Source: Effrenium voratum (Eukaryota > Sar > Dinophyceae > Suessiales > Symbiodiniaceae). From it: a DNA stretch of 64,000 nucleotides. The notes below the pieces were generated by a model that was not told the DNA's origin, made no database searches, and was given only the letters and a program-made list of their open reading frames with translations. The translations under genes and the position numbers were made by a program. Numbering within the stretch: position 1 is the first letter of the stretch; every line of letters starts with the position of its first letter. Of the stretch, positions 22,356 to 33,508 are shown piece after piece. Location of the stretch: the NCBI GenBank assembly GCA_963377175.1, contig CAUJNA010000502.1, positions 486,501 through 550,500 on the forward strand, in the 5' to 3' direction.

Positions 22356-24997
22356 GTAGGTCTAATTTCTGCCCTTGAGTCCTGCCATATTCTACCAACG
22401 AAACCCTTGCAGCCGCAAATTTGCACCGTGGGCTTTCTCCCCGGTGGTGGAAAAGGTGACCACTTCCAAGTCTAGTCAGGGTACTTGTTCAGTATCAGGA
22501 TTCATTTGGGAGGATTCCTCGAACACTGTCCAAAGGTAACATTCGAGTTTACTCCCGATTCAACCAAAATAGCGAGTACTTATCAGGACGCTCCCCTGAA
22601 GGCCAATCCCTAAAGACGCAAGAGGCTCTCACTCATAAGTCTGCATGGGATTCATCCCACACTAGAGAACCGAACGGCAAGCAAACAAAGCCCAAACAAA
22701 AAGGGGAAAACCAGGGAAACACATGGGGGTGGCTTTTTTTGAGGGTATCATTTTGGAGAGGTGTTGAAAGGAACTCAGAGAGTAAACTCCCATGTGGTGG
22801 GTGTCCTCAAACAAGAACAAACCCACGTCGGATCAAACTGGAGTTGGACCGAACTGGACAACTCATAAACCGCGAATTCGGCTCTGCGCCCTCTGTGCGT
22901 GCGTCACGACAACGTACTCTCCTCCAAGGGGCTTCTGTGAGATGACCTGGCAATGGTTCCCAGCAGCATGGTGAACCAAATTCATGTTATTTTTGGCGAA
23001 ATCCGTCTATTGTTGATCCCGAAATGCTTAGACCGGGCGGATGAAGGGGCACCCAAAAAGTGAGTTTGGAATGAAGCACACCCAAATATTGATCGGCCAG
23101 GGTTTATTAATCCTGCGTTAGCCAAACCAGAAAGGACACCTATGCGCATGGCATCTATTCCCTTTCTCGCCTCGTCACCTTATCGAGTTTGCTTTGATGG
23201 TCCTGGAGTTTGTTAAGCGGTTAGTAACCCCTGTTAGCCCCATTTTCCCACGAGTTAACCTTCAGCTGAATCTCCAAGTAAACCCCCCTTTTCCAGCCCT
23301 TGGAGCAAGTAACTAGTTTTACTAAGCATCTTGGCTAGCCAAACCAACATAGGTCATCCAGTGCAACCAAACTCACTTCTTAAAGTTGGGCAAAAAGTCT
23401 GAACTTGTTCACCTCGGCTCCCTCAAAGCCATGCGTGGAGTGTGTCCACCCCAGCATTTTAAGGTGAGCAACCCATGCTTGCTGAAAGTAACCCGGAAGC
23501 AACCAACCAAAATCGGGATTGGTTTCGCCCCCCGGTGGTCTTTTTTGGTACCTGCTTGCCGAGTGGAGCCCCCACCTTTTTTTCGTAGGTCGCGCTCGAA
23601 GGACTGGCCGAACATATTTGACCCCAAAGCATAGGGTTTTCAATTCCAAGCCGCCATTGGCTTTTTGGGCTTTGTCGTGGTTTTGGATTCACCCACTGGA
23701 AGAAAACGGGTTAAGCCTTCTGAACCATGGTCACCATCTGCCTATATACCTCATGGTTAAGCATCCAAGCAAGTGTCCACACAAGGGGGCAGGTGATACC
23801 CAGGGAGCAGCAGGTTCAGGCGATTGCAACAAATTGTTGTTCTTCCAATCCCTGCATTGAGTGGAACAGCCCAACTGCCACGCAAAACTCATGAACCCTG
23901 TGCTTTGGCTCTTCTACATGTCACCTACAAAGGGCGTGGCCACTTGCACCACTTAGGTTCCCCACTTCCAAAGAAAAATTGCAAAATAGAATTCTGGGGC
24001 CTGGCCCCTCTCCCCCGAAAATAGATGTTTAACTGGACAGAGAGTGCAACAGTTCACAAATCTTAAGGGACCTTCATCCATCGATTTCACTACCAGAATC
24101 GGTGGTCTTGATATAATTTGCCCAAAAGCGTCAGTGGTATGAGTCTTAATTGGTGAACCGTTGATGGACGTCATAAATCTCAGGATGTCCACAAGCCATA
24201 TCCGACCTGTCCCTTCAACTAAATTTGCTGTGCGGCAAACCAAACGGCCAAGCAAGGCAGCTGCGCTTGCCAGCGGTGGTGGCTGGGGTGTACTCGCAGT
24301 CCTATGCAAGTGGTCAGTCACCTAGGATATAACTAACCCATCACAACTTCGCAAACTCCAGTTGGGGATCTCATCGGTAGCTTATGATCTAGCTTGCAAA
24401 CAAACACCCAGCTAGGTGAATCAATTACCAAGAATCATAATATACAGCAACGCTCCCTATGGTTACCTCTTTGATCTTTCTTACTGACAGGGAAACCAAC
24501 AGGAAACCAACCCAAAACCATCCTGCTGTTTTTTGTTTTTGCCGAGGGGCGTACATATCGCATTCAGAGACAAACGCTTTTGTGGTTGTTCTATCCGCTC
24601 TGCGAAGCTTGGTCAATTGTCCACCTCACCCAAGAGAAACTCGGGGTCAGGTTCGACACATGAGAGTTTCCCAAAGTTGGGCCTGAAAATATTGGATGAT
24701 CTAAACTATCTCTCTTTCGCTCTCCCTCTCTCTCTCTCTCTCGCTCTCTGCTCGGCTTCGAGACATGATGCGGATCTAAAATTGACCAACCTGAACAGGG
24801 CAAGAAGAGAAACTTCATGGCAATGCCCAGTCCTTGAGAATAACTAAGTTGCTGAATGCACTTGCCAAAGTCTTCCCAACAAAAGCCCAAGTGGCATCCC
24901 CAACTGCCCGGAACGCCCGGAACATGCAGGAACCCTCCCAGAACCCTAGCCCAAAGCGATCCTCCCTCCCTCCTCCAACCCGAAGCAATGCGGCCAT
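22356..24997. other. No supported gene
   Basis: Moderate-GC sequence. A (CT)n tract lies at 24,712-24,748. Copies of the dispersed GGGAAACCAACAGG motif appear near 24,490. No island has convincing splice sites. Confidence 0.4.
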
Positions 24998-25327
24998 GTG
25001 ATCGGTCACCGCCGGAAGCCGAAAACACCCGGAGCCTCTCCAACCACTCCGGAGCTTCTCAAGGCCTATCCACCCCACAGCTTTCAGCTGGGGAAAAATC
25101 CGTTGGATGTCTCGGAGAAGACCTGGGGGAATTCAATCCATCAGCAACAATCCCTGCCCAAAGGACCTGGAAATAACAGGTGCATCTTTCGGGACCTAGG
25201 CTTCAAGGGGAAACATGTTCGGAAATTTCAAAAGGCCAAAGGTCGGCTGTGGGCAAATAAGGACACCTTCGCAAACGGAGCCGCCGCGGCACGTGTCAAA
25301 ATTCAGGGGCCCAAATTAATGGCGTGA
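24998..25327 (+). CDS. Possible terminal exon
   Basis: A 109-codon frame that ends ANKDTFANGAAAARVKIQ and then GPKLMA and a stop. Only the last 66 bp (25,262-25,327, after ATAAG) form a GC-rich island; the rest could be intron. No family is recognised. Confidence 0.25.
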   Translation: MIGHRRKPKTPGASPTTPELLKAYPPHSFQLGKNPLDVSEKTWGNSIHQQQSLPKGPGNNRCIFRDLGFKGKHVRKFQKAKGRLWANKDTFANGAAAARVKIQGPKLMA

Positions 25328-25541
25328 TCGCTTTGGTTTCCCTTTCAACTAACCTCAAAGAGGGACACAAAGCCATTTCAAAGGGGTACTCACAAAGTGG
25401 TGGTTTCCTTCTGGTTCCCCTCACCACCAACCTCAAAGAGTGCCCTCGAGCTCTCAAAACAACATCCACATGCACCAGTTTGGCAACTTCCAAGAACACG
25501 ATACATGTGCACGTGTGTGTTTCCTGTTGGCATCTCCGCGG

Positions 25542-25570
25542 AAAAAAAAAAAAAAAAAAAAAAAAAAAAA
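25542..25570. repeat. A29 homopolymer
   Basis: An uninterrupted run of about 29 A, followed by a GC-rich island that reads RELGLALRMGVAGCPG on the plus strand. I see no polyadenylation-like signal or duplicated flanks that would prove a retroposed copy. Confidence 0.8.
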
Positions 25571-27795
25571 CATTGCAAAACGCCGCGGGAGCTCGGACTC
25601 GCCTTGCGCATGGGCGTGGCAGGGTGCCCCGGGCCCAGGTTCAGCCTATGAAAGATCGGTCGCTTCAGAGCGGGGGTGGTTTGGTTGCTCTGGTTCCCAA
25701 AGCTTGTATTGCTCCTCTGGCTCTTTGTGCTGAGCTTTGTTCTGCTGGCCAGCGTATTTCCGTGTTGTGGTGCTGTGCTTGTCATTCTCAAATGTAGCAT
25801 ACCCTGCTTTGTTCATAACTTTGAGGAATGTCCATGGACATCAAACCAGGTCTTGTGGAATTGTCTGGCTGACCTCTCAAACACCTGGATACAGCCATAT
25901 CTCAGTTCAATGGACCCCGACATAAATGGCTGACCTTCTGGGGTGATGACTACGTAGATGACTACGTAAAGCAATAAGGTCAAAAAGTCGCCTCGCCTTG
26001 GGCAAGTGAGGTATGGTAACAGGCCGCTGGGGAGGGGGCATCCTTATGTCGCGCCTGCATTTTTCGTGATGTACTGTCCACATTGACATGGAACCTCTAA
26101 GCACAATGAAAGGCGACCGGAAACAACAAAACATAGACCCTTCTTGTGTGTTTGCTCCCAGGGTATTGTCAACATGTCTCGTGGTGGCATCATACCTCCC
26201 CCCCCCCGCAACCCCACTGACAGGCCCCCTGTTTGGAAAACCCCATGGAGCAGCATGGTGGCATGTCAAGTTGAATCAACCAGTCGATCTCCCATATTCG
26301 ACGTGATGCCATCAAGAACACGAAAGCAACCAGTCAAAACAGTTCAGCTGGACATGGATACACATCAGAGAATCGGATCTATTTAGCGTGATTACCTGTG
26401 TGTGTGCTTTCTCTGAGATTTCCCGTTTTTGCCCTGGTTGACAGGGAGACCAACAAACCCACCATATCTGTGGTCCTCCTCTTTGGACACGTCACATCTC
26501 AGAAAGTCCTCCCTCCGTTGCCCCATGATCCAGGCCCCGACTCTGGCGCGCGCCAGCCTGGGAGGCAACCCGCCAAATCTCGTGGCTTTTAAGTGGATTG
26601 GCCGAGCAAAAACGCCAAAACATGGCTTGGCGCAAAAATGGGTCTTCTCAAAAAAGAATGAAGTCCGGGAACTCAGGAAGTGAGTCGCAACACATGAGCG
26701 TCCACTTTGTTGGCCCCAAGAAGACATGGTTCCCTCGAGTGTTGTTTTTGAAAACCAAAATGGGGTCCCTCAATTTTGGGGAATGCCCAAATCGTTTGAT
26801 TGCTTTTGTTGGTCGCCACCCAAGGAGCGGGGAGCTGCCTTTTTGCACGACTGCTTCCGGGTAAGCTTCGAGACTGTTTTTTTTGTTCTGTTTGAGGGTA
26901 CCCTTTTTGGGGGTGCTTCCCCAAATCGGAGGCAACCCCATGCTCCAAGAAAGCAGCGCTAGGCACGCGCCCAGCATATTCTAGACGTCTTAGCGTTTGT
27001 CTAACATGCTTACAGCACAGCTCTGACATGGCTATCAAACCATGGTAGAAACATGCCCCACGATGCTCAACATATAGGCAGCTAGAAACAAGCTAAGCAT
27101 AGACGAAACAGACACAGTTGCTAGATGTACATTAAGCCTGCAACAACACGTTCTATGTCCAGGGTATATGTTGGGCAAGTGCTAGACATACAACGGATGT
27201 AGCTATGTCTATCCTAGAGATTACAAAGTAGGTCAACAAATACATGTGCCATGCAAGGGGTACGGCGCATGTGCTGGTGGTGCAGAACTGTTTCATGACG
27301 ATTGTTTCTTGTCTGCGGAAAAAGGGAGCTGCATCCCAACTAATCAAATGGCACTTAGCCTTTTCAGATCCTTCCAGACGGCCCTTTGTAGTTTCTGTCT
27401 GAAGGTTGCAAGCTGTGCTTTGCATGAACCCAGCAAGTGTGGCCGCTCCGTAAAAATGCCCAGAACGACTTTGGCCTTCTTTTTGGGACAAGCTAGGCCC
27501 CCTTGACGAGAACGCTTCAAACCGTCCCCCCACTTTGAGGGCACCCAAATGAATTGTTCGCAAAAAAGGGAAGGGTGTGCTACAAGGGGTACCTAGAGTC
27601 TACACGACTCCATCTTTGAGGGCCTTAGCAAGAGACTCTAGGTAATGTGAACCCCGGCTAAGCCTGTCAAATGAACAGGCGGGGTACATGCCCCAAAAAA
27701 CTCGACCCAACCAGGCCGCCGGCCCACACATGTGAGCCCTGTGCTTCCACGTGCGTACTGCTGCGAACAGCGTCGCCACTCCTGCGACGTCTCAG
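25571..27795. other. No supported gene
   Basis: Moderate-GC DNA. Short islands at 25,580-25,640 and 26,530-26,600 are open in several frames on both strands and cannot be assigned. Confidence 0.35.
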
Positions 27796-27910
27796 GTTCG
27801 TTCTTCCTGCCTGCCAATCAAAGACCAGGTCCGGATGCAAGCTGAAATCGAGCTGGACTGCAAGAGCGATACCCATGCAGCGTGCCAGGACGCTTTGCTG
27901 AGAAGAGGCC
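27700..27910. CDS. Coding-like island, strand unresolved
   Basis: On the plus strand a CTCAG acceptor opens VRSSCLPIKDQVRMQAEIEL and then DCKSDTHAACQDALLR. On the minus strand the same island reads LDFSLHPDLVFDWQAGRTNL and then RRRRSGDAVRSSTHVEAQ. Both are protein-like. I cannot decide the strand from sequence alone. Confidence 0.3.
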
Positions 27911-28606
27911 CCCCCCCACTCAGGGGTGTATTTGTCTTGGGTCCTTTGGTTGAGCATCATGTTGAGCCCTAAAGACAAGCAACTGGCACAAGAGACAAAC
28001 AAAGACCCATCCAAGCAAGGGGTTAAGCAGTTAAGCATAATAAAAACCCAAGCAGGCCAAAGCAGGCCTTAAGAAAACGGGTAGCTCATTTGGTCGGTAG
28101 GCCTTGTGATGTTCCTGCAGCGAACAAATGGCATCAGGGCCCCGACCGTCCCAGGACTGCCACTGGAAAGGGGCCTCGGTCGTCCGTCCCGCGCTCCCAA
28201 TGACTCTAGGGGTTGATGCCCCATTCTTTGCAACCATCGTTCTTTCCTAAAACCGGATCCGTTTTCCCTGGTGTCCGGAGGTTTTCTAGAAAGAAGGATC
28301 CCTGGAAAGAATGGGGAAGGTACCCTTAGAAAGGCGCGAATCATTCCCCAAAATCCTGAAGAAAAAAATGGGGGGGGGGGGGGCATCAAATCGGCAAATT
28401 TTATTATCATTCCAAAAACTGAATTAAGGGTTGGTCCCTTAAAAGAAACTCATCAGGATGAGCTCGTTCTACTCTCAGGTGAGCTCGCCATAAAATAGGC
28501 AAATCCAATGAAGCTTTACCAAAATTGGGGGCCCTTTTTGATATCACCTTTCAAAGACGGCACCTTGGGCGGCACTAGGGGGCTGATAAAGGGCCATGTT
28601 TGTTAC

Positions 28607-28679
28607 CCACAGGCGGCTCCCCAAGAGATGCCTCCACTACCCGGATCCTTGAAAGCGGCCGCAAGCAAAACGCGACCGT
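28607..28679 (-). CDS. Candidate exon with GTAACA donor
   Basis: After GGCCGAG the minus strand reads VAFCLRPLSRIRVVEASLGE and leaves through G|GTAACA. An overlapping frame (GRVLLAAAFKDPGSGGIS to a stop) is an alternative. It lies 53 bp beyond the candidate exon at 28,733-28,784. Confidence 0.28.
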
Positions 28680-28732
28680 CTCGGCCAACCCAGAAAGAAA
28701 AAAACCTGCCAAACCCGAGTATCCCTATCGAC

Positions 28733-28784
28733 CTAACGGATGCGATGCTTCTTCCCGCAGCTGGGTGAGGTCTTCTTTGGCCCC
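28733..28784 (-). CDS. Candidate exon, acidic peptide
   Basis: After an AAAAAG acceptor the minus strand reads GAKEDLTQLREEASHPL in phase 0 and could leave by TTAG|GTCGAT. The peptide is helix-like. A C-rich, G-poor stretch follows at 28,815-28,860 on the plus strand. Confidence 0.3.
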
Positions 28785-28982
28785 CTTTTTGAAAACCGGG
28801 GTCCAAAACCGCCGAGCCCGCCCCCTCGCCCCCCCCCCTCCCCCCCCTCCCCCTCCCCGGGTGCCCCGGCCACCTCCTGGTTCCAGGGGAAGACCGAGTA
28901 CCTGGAACCCGTCTGCCACTGCCGTTTGTGGGCCTCAGCCCAAAACCTTTGGGCGACCGCGAATCGGGGCGTGACACATAGC

Positions 28983-29085
28983 TGTGGGTCAAAAAGTAGG
29001 GTAACCCCAAAATGGAACCCTGGCAAATGGAACCAAGGACTAAAACCTGCGGTCCCCTGATGGTTTTATTTGCACCCATACCCAC
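28983..29085 (-). mobile_element. Copy 2 of ~105-bp inverted-end element
   Basis: Plus-strand ends are TGTGGGTCAAAA and ACCCATACCCAC. The internal CCTGCGGTCCCCTGATGGTT matches the copy at 31.8 kb. In element orientation (minus strand) it begins GGTATGGGTG and ends GACCCACAG, that is with GT and AG. Confidence 0.7.
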
Positions 29086-29308
29086 ATTTTGCCTCTCCTG
29101 CTGGTATTAAGTATGGCCCGACCCCCTTTCTTCTCCAACTCCGCGTGTGAAACAGGAAGTGGCCCCCGGATTTGGCGGTGAACCACCGGTGTGAGCAAGA
29201 TGTAACCCTTTTTCCCGTCCAAGAACAGTGAAGGTTTGGCTGGGAACGATGTCAAAATCTGTATGTTCAAACAGCTTGAAAAGAAGCTCATATCCATGGT
29301 CTAACCCT

Positions 29309-29476
29309 TGCTTGCTTGCTTGCTTGCGTGCGTGCGTGCTTGCCTGCTTGTTTGACACCACACACCATGCTGGCGGGCGTGTCCTTTTCGGAGGTTGCGC
29401 TTTGAAATTGCTACGGGGAAGTCAAAAGGACAACATCTGTTGGATTCCCTAGTGAGACAACCCGACAAAGGGGGTC
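29309..29476 (+). repeat. Half of an inverted pair with 46.0 kb
   Basis: A CTTG/CGTG microsatellite runs into a 125-bp unique-looking segment (29,351-29,476) that recurs in inverted orientation at 45,911-46,036 with only about four differences. It contains GCTGGCGGGCGTGTCCTTTT. Confidence 0.9.
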
Positions 29477-31755
29477 TTTTTTATTATTATTATTATTGAT
29501 TGCTTGTTTCTTTGTTTGTCTTTGGTCGACCAGATCAACGACCTCGCACCTTTCGTTTATTGCCAATATGCGGGTGGCCCCCCGGCCGCTAGCAGTCACC
29601 CCTTCTTTTGAACAGTGATGCTTGGTCTGAACATCTCGGCCCCCAACTCCCACTGAGTCACTAAGATCCATCGTTCAAATGCAGGGACCACCGCAGACCA
29701 CCAAGAGAGCTCCGCAACCGCCAAGGCCTTCTTTGGCCTTCGGCTTATTTGTTTGACCGGCTGAATTTGGCCTCTATACTGGGGGGGGATGAAGCCCAGA
29801 ACGTTGAAGGGATCAGACACAAACATTCCTTTTTCCCGGTACTTCCAGGCGAGCCACCTTTTTGTACCAAAACCACCGCGGAATGGACCATAACAAGCCA
29901 GCTAGAACAATTGCACCTTCCCACTTATTTCAACGGCCTGCCTAGGAGATTCAGGGCTTTGGTGTCATTCACCAAAGTGAGGGGTGAGTACAAATACGCA
30001 GAAAAAAGCGACTCCCCGTTTGCAAGACGCCCAGCTCCTTACCCCCCAAACCAAAATCACCGCTCACATCGCGCCCGAGCGCACGCGTCTGCCCCGGGCC
30101 AATAGCCGCCGTCCCACGCCTCGCACCTTGGCTTGAGGCGACATCTTTGGCTGGGTGTTCGTTTGGCCAAGTACATCAGGGGTGCCAACTGGCTAAAATG
30201 GTCTTCCCCAACCGCGTAAAGTCCAAGAAGTCGGGGAGTGAGAAGACGCTAAGGGCAGAAAGTGGAATGGAGAAAGAAACAGCAGGACCTAATGCCAACG
30301 TTCGAGCCTTGTGGTTGGGTATCATTTAAAGGCGCGTAACACAGTAAGCGGTTTCCAACAAACCGACCACTGCAAGTCTCATAGCTGACTGCCTATAGAA
30401 TTCCCAGCTCCGTGATGTTCCACCAGGGGGGGCTCACGAGTCGATCATAACCTAGGTTGCTAAGCATTTGATCACTTGCTAATCGAGAAAACGGTTTGGA
30501 TCCGCTTTTTGTGGATAGTACAATTTCTTGGCCCTAAAGGTGTTTTAGTACTCTTTTGGTACTCTTAGGAGCTTTCAAGTTGGGGCACCCCATCTTTTGG
30601 ATGATCTATCTGGCACCACATGCAGGGGTCCTCGAATTTGAGACACATGTGAAGCTTGCAAGGAGGTCACAAAGCTTTGCAAGGTCACGAGGTTTACCGG
30701 GAAACTGAGCGGGTTGCAAAAAAAACGCACCCAAAGTCGTGTTTCCCAAAAAAAAGGGCATCAGGAACTCGGACAATGTGAGTGTGGGCAAGTTTCTAGA
30801 CCCGGGCATTTCGGGGAAAAGCATCTCACAGCTCTGGTGGGCCAGCACATTACCGCTGCGACACGGTCCGCTGCAGCCCATCAATGGCTGGGTCAGACAC
30901 TGGCCTTCAGGGTGCTGTATCCACTCCCAAAGTTTCGTTTTTGGTCGCGATGTTCTTGCTGCAAAAAACACGAACTGGGCTGAACAACTCCCCGGAGTGC
31001 ATGCAGGATTCGAGCGCCCCACTTGTCAGAAGCGGCTGTCATTGAACGGAAACTGCAGGCTGGGACTTCAGCCGGGAAAGGGATGCAGACGCTCTTTGAC
31101 TTTGCTGGAATACAAAGGGTCAAACAGCTACACTCATGAGTCTCTTACGATCACGAAGCAATTTGGCTTCCAAGTACGAACACCCTTCTAGCAATTTACA
31201 CCAGGCCAGAGTGGTACAATGTCCTTTATGTGGTCCAGTAAAGGGGACTTTCCGAATTGTGCCATCTACTTTCGCCCAACTGTGGCATGGAACCCCTGTG
31301 AACAGCTTTGAAGTCTTCGCCATGGCCCCCTTCCATTTCCGGCCCAAGCGCGACCGAGGGCCAAGCCCAAAGCCCAACGGCGCCTGACGGACGGTATCGG
31401 GCGGCTGGCTCCCATTCGAACCGATCGTGAGGGTATCCTCAGGTCCACATGGACCAAGAAAACCGTTTTGCGAGGCCACCTTTTTGCGGGCACATGTTAA
31501 TTTGCAGGGTAAAAGCCCTTGCCCCCAGCCAAGGGGCACCAAAGGAAGCCAAACCAATGTGCGGGGGGTTTGTGTCTTGGTCATCTTTCACTAGCGACAA
31601 GCATGTTTGGATCCCGGCAAGGGGGGTCGATTCCATTAGTGCCACTCAGCGGTTCATGAGTTGACACTCGTCTGGGTCCATTAAATTGGCATCAAACGGG
31701 GATCCAAAAGTACTGTCATTGTTGGGGCCCAGAAAAAGAGATTTGGTTCCTTGGC
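29477..31755. other. No supported gene
   Basis: Contains an (ATT)n tract near 29,482. At 30,606-31,191 both strands carry frames of 138 and 150 codons without motif or bias. A GC-rich patch at 30,065-30,145 could be a minus-strand exon (ATG then SPQAKVRGVGRRLLARG, or ASSQGARRGTAAIGPGQT) but is unresolved. Confidence 0.35.
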
Positions 31756-31858
31756 TGTGGGTCAAAAATAGGTACCCAAAATGGAACCTTAGTAAATGGA
31801 AACATGGACTAAAACATGCGGTCCCCTAGTGGTTTAATTTTGACCCACACCCACTTAC
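31756..31858 (-). mobile_element. Copy 3 of ~105-bp inverted-end element, at a splice donor
   Basis: Plus-strand ends TGTGGGTCAAAA and TTTTGACCCACACCCAC. On the minus strand the element follows directly on an exon: CAA|GTAAGTGGGTGTGGGTCA. Its far end reads TTTTGACCCACAG, which supplies an AG. An intron made mainly of this element is therefore possible. Confidence 0.75.
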
Positions 31859-31934
31859 TTGCAGTTCCTGTCCCACCCGCCCGTTCCGCGCCTCCTCGTA
31901 GCGCGGCATGGACGAGTAGGACTGGTCCCAGTGC
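31859..31934 (-). CDS. Exon with perfect GTAAGT donor, unknown protein
   Basis: Acceptor AGCGAG and donor CAA|GTAAGT frame 76 nt, entering in phase 2 and leaving in phase 0. The peptide is HWDQSYSSMPRYEEARNGRV followed by GQELQ. It lies about 1.5 kb downstream of the PPR stop on the same strand, so it may start or belong to a following minus-strand gene. No family is recognised. Confidence 0.5.
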
Positions 31935-33448
31935 CTCGCTGGCGTTGGTTGCAACTTTGGTTCGTATCAGCCAGACCCGATTTGGTCCCCTGCAAAGGGA
32001 AACTAAAGGAACACAGTGCTTGAAATGTGCTTGAACACCGCAACACGTGCTTGGATGATCTGGAGGTTTGTTGAATGGGGCAGTAATCCTTTTTGCAAGG
32101 GTTGAAAGGGGGGCGGGGGAAAGTGGGGGTCAACTGGGAAAAGCTGGCTAACTCCCCGACCATCCAAGTACACCCCCAAAAACCGGGAAATAAAAATCGG
32201 CGTCTGCCAAGCAAGACACGGGCGGGCATGCACTGCCAATGGGCCAACTTGCAACCCATAGATTTCACAAACTATGGTATTCGGTGCCGATTAGTTCACC
32301 TCCTATCCAAAAATGGGGGGGATGGGGATGGTCTACCGTCATGTCAAAGGACAAAAACGTACCCTCCCAGCTTTTCGACCTGGAGCCTGACGTTCGGGGT
32401 CTCCTTAAAGGGAAAGTGCTCCACGCCAGCAGGGGGGGGGAAAGCCCAAAAGCTGAGGCCCTGGCCAGGCGCGGCCCTGGTCATGCGACACCTGCGATGG
32501 AAGGCGGCAGGTCCCTTCAGCGCCCCTCAACCTAAGGGGGTCCTCCAGAAAAACTCCGCTGAAAACGATGCGGCTTTTGTGCATGAGATATGTGACTCGT
32601 TTGAATATCAGCCCTCGATGAAACTCAACCAACGTTCGCAACTTTTAACAACTGACGCTTGATCCACAGCCCCAGTGGCCATGGCCAAAAAAGGACTCTG
32701 CTTTATCATAGGTTGACTTGGTTGACATGGCTGCCTTTGTCAAGGGCAAGAGGGGTATATCTTACAGAAGCGCAATGCGTTTCTGGTAAGATACAATGGA
32801 CTTGTGCTTTTTCGAGGGGACCTTTCTGGCATTGGTTAAAACAGGAAACCAACAGGAACGGGGCAAATAATTAAGTGGCCTTCTTCTGCCTGAAGGCTGA
32901 TAAACCTGTGGCCGGTTGAAAGGTTGAAGGCGTCTTCTGGGGCAATTCAAGGTAGCACGTGTCACCCTGGCTCACCCTCACTCCTCGGAGCGGACTATGT
33001 TGGCGGTTTGCAACCAAAATTCCACATCCACCGGTGGTCAGACGGTAAGACAGGCCAATAGGGACGTTCACAGAGCAGTGTCACCTCACTTGACCAAAAC
33101 CACCTCAGCTTTTGCCAAGTAAACTGATGATGTGATGTGACAAACTGCCAAACAAAATAAATAGATCGTGGACAATTCGGCCCTGATCCTCGTTTTACTC
33201 ATCGTCAAATCCAGTGCTCCTCAATATCCCCCTTGTGCGAGGTGTTTAAAGGGTATCGAGGAAAAGAGGGGACAATCATTGTCTTTCAGGGTCCTTGTCT
33301 TGGCACCCTGTGTTTGGCCAAGGCTTTGGCTAAAGTAGTTGGTAACGCCTGGTTGAACCCCCCTGTAAAGCCTTGCAAGTAGACTTACTAAGCCCCTTTC
33401 AAACTTTCAACCCCCTCTAAGTACCCTCCGTTTTGTTTGGTCCTCCCT
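31935..33448. other. No supported gene
   Basis: Presumed spacer between the PPR stop and the exon at 31.9 kb. A plus-strand island at 32,440-32,535 reads SPKAEALARRGPGHATPAME to a stop and could be an exon of an unlinked gene; evidence is weak. Confidence 0.35.
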
Positions 33449-33508
33449 TCAGGCCGCATGGTCGACTGCGTCTCCGGTCGGCGCGAACGAACTTTGGCTC
33501 CGGGCAAT
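33449..33508 (-). CDS. PPR gene, terminal exon
   Basis: After GCCAAG the frame reads [19 protein letters not shown] and a TGA. Phase 0 matches the donor of the exon at 35,075. An intervening exon near 34,745-34,790 ([10 protein letters not shown]) with a later acceptor is possible. Confidence 0.5.
   Translation of the reverse strand: MARSQSSFAPTGDAVDHAA

Noticed and set aside
30606..31191. Overlapping 138- and 150-codon frames on both strands
   Set aside because: Both strands are equally open with no motif; not distinguishable from chance in this composition.
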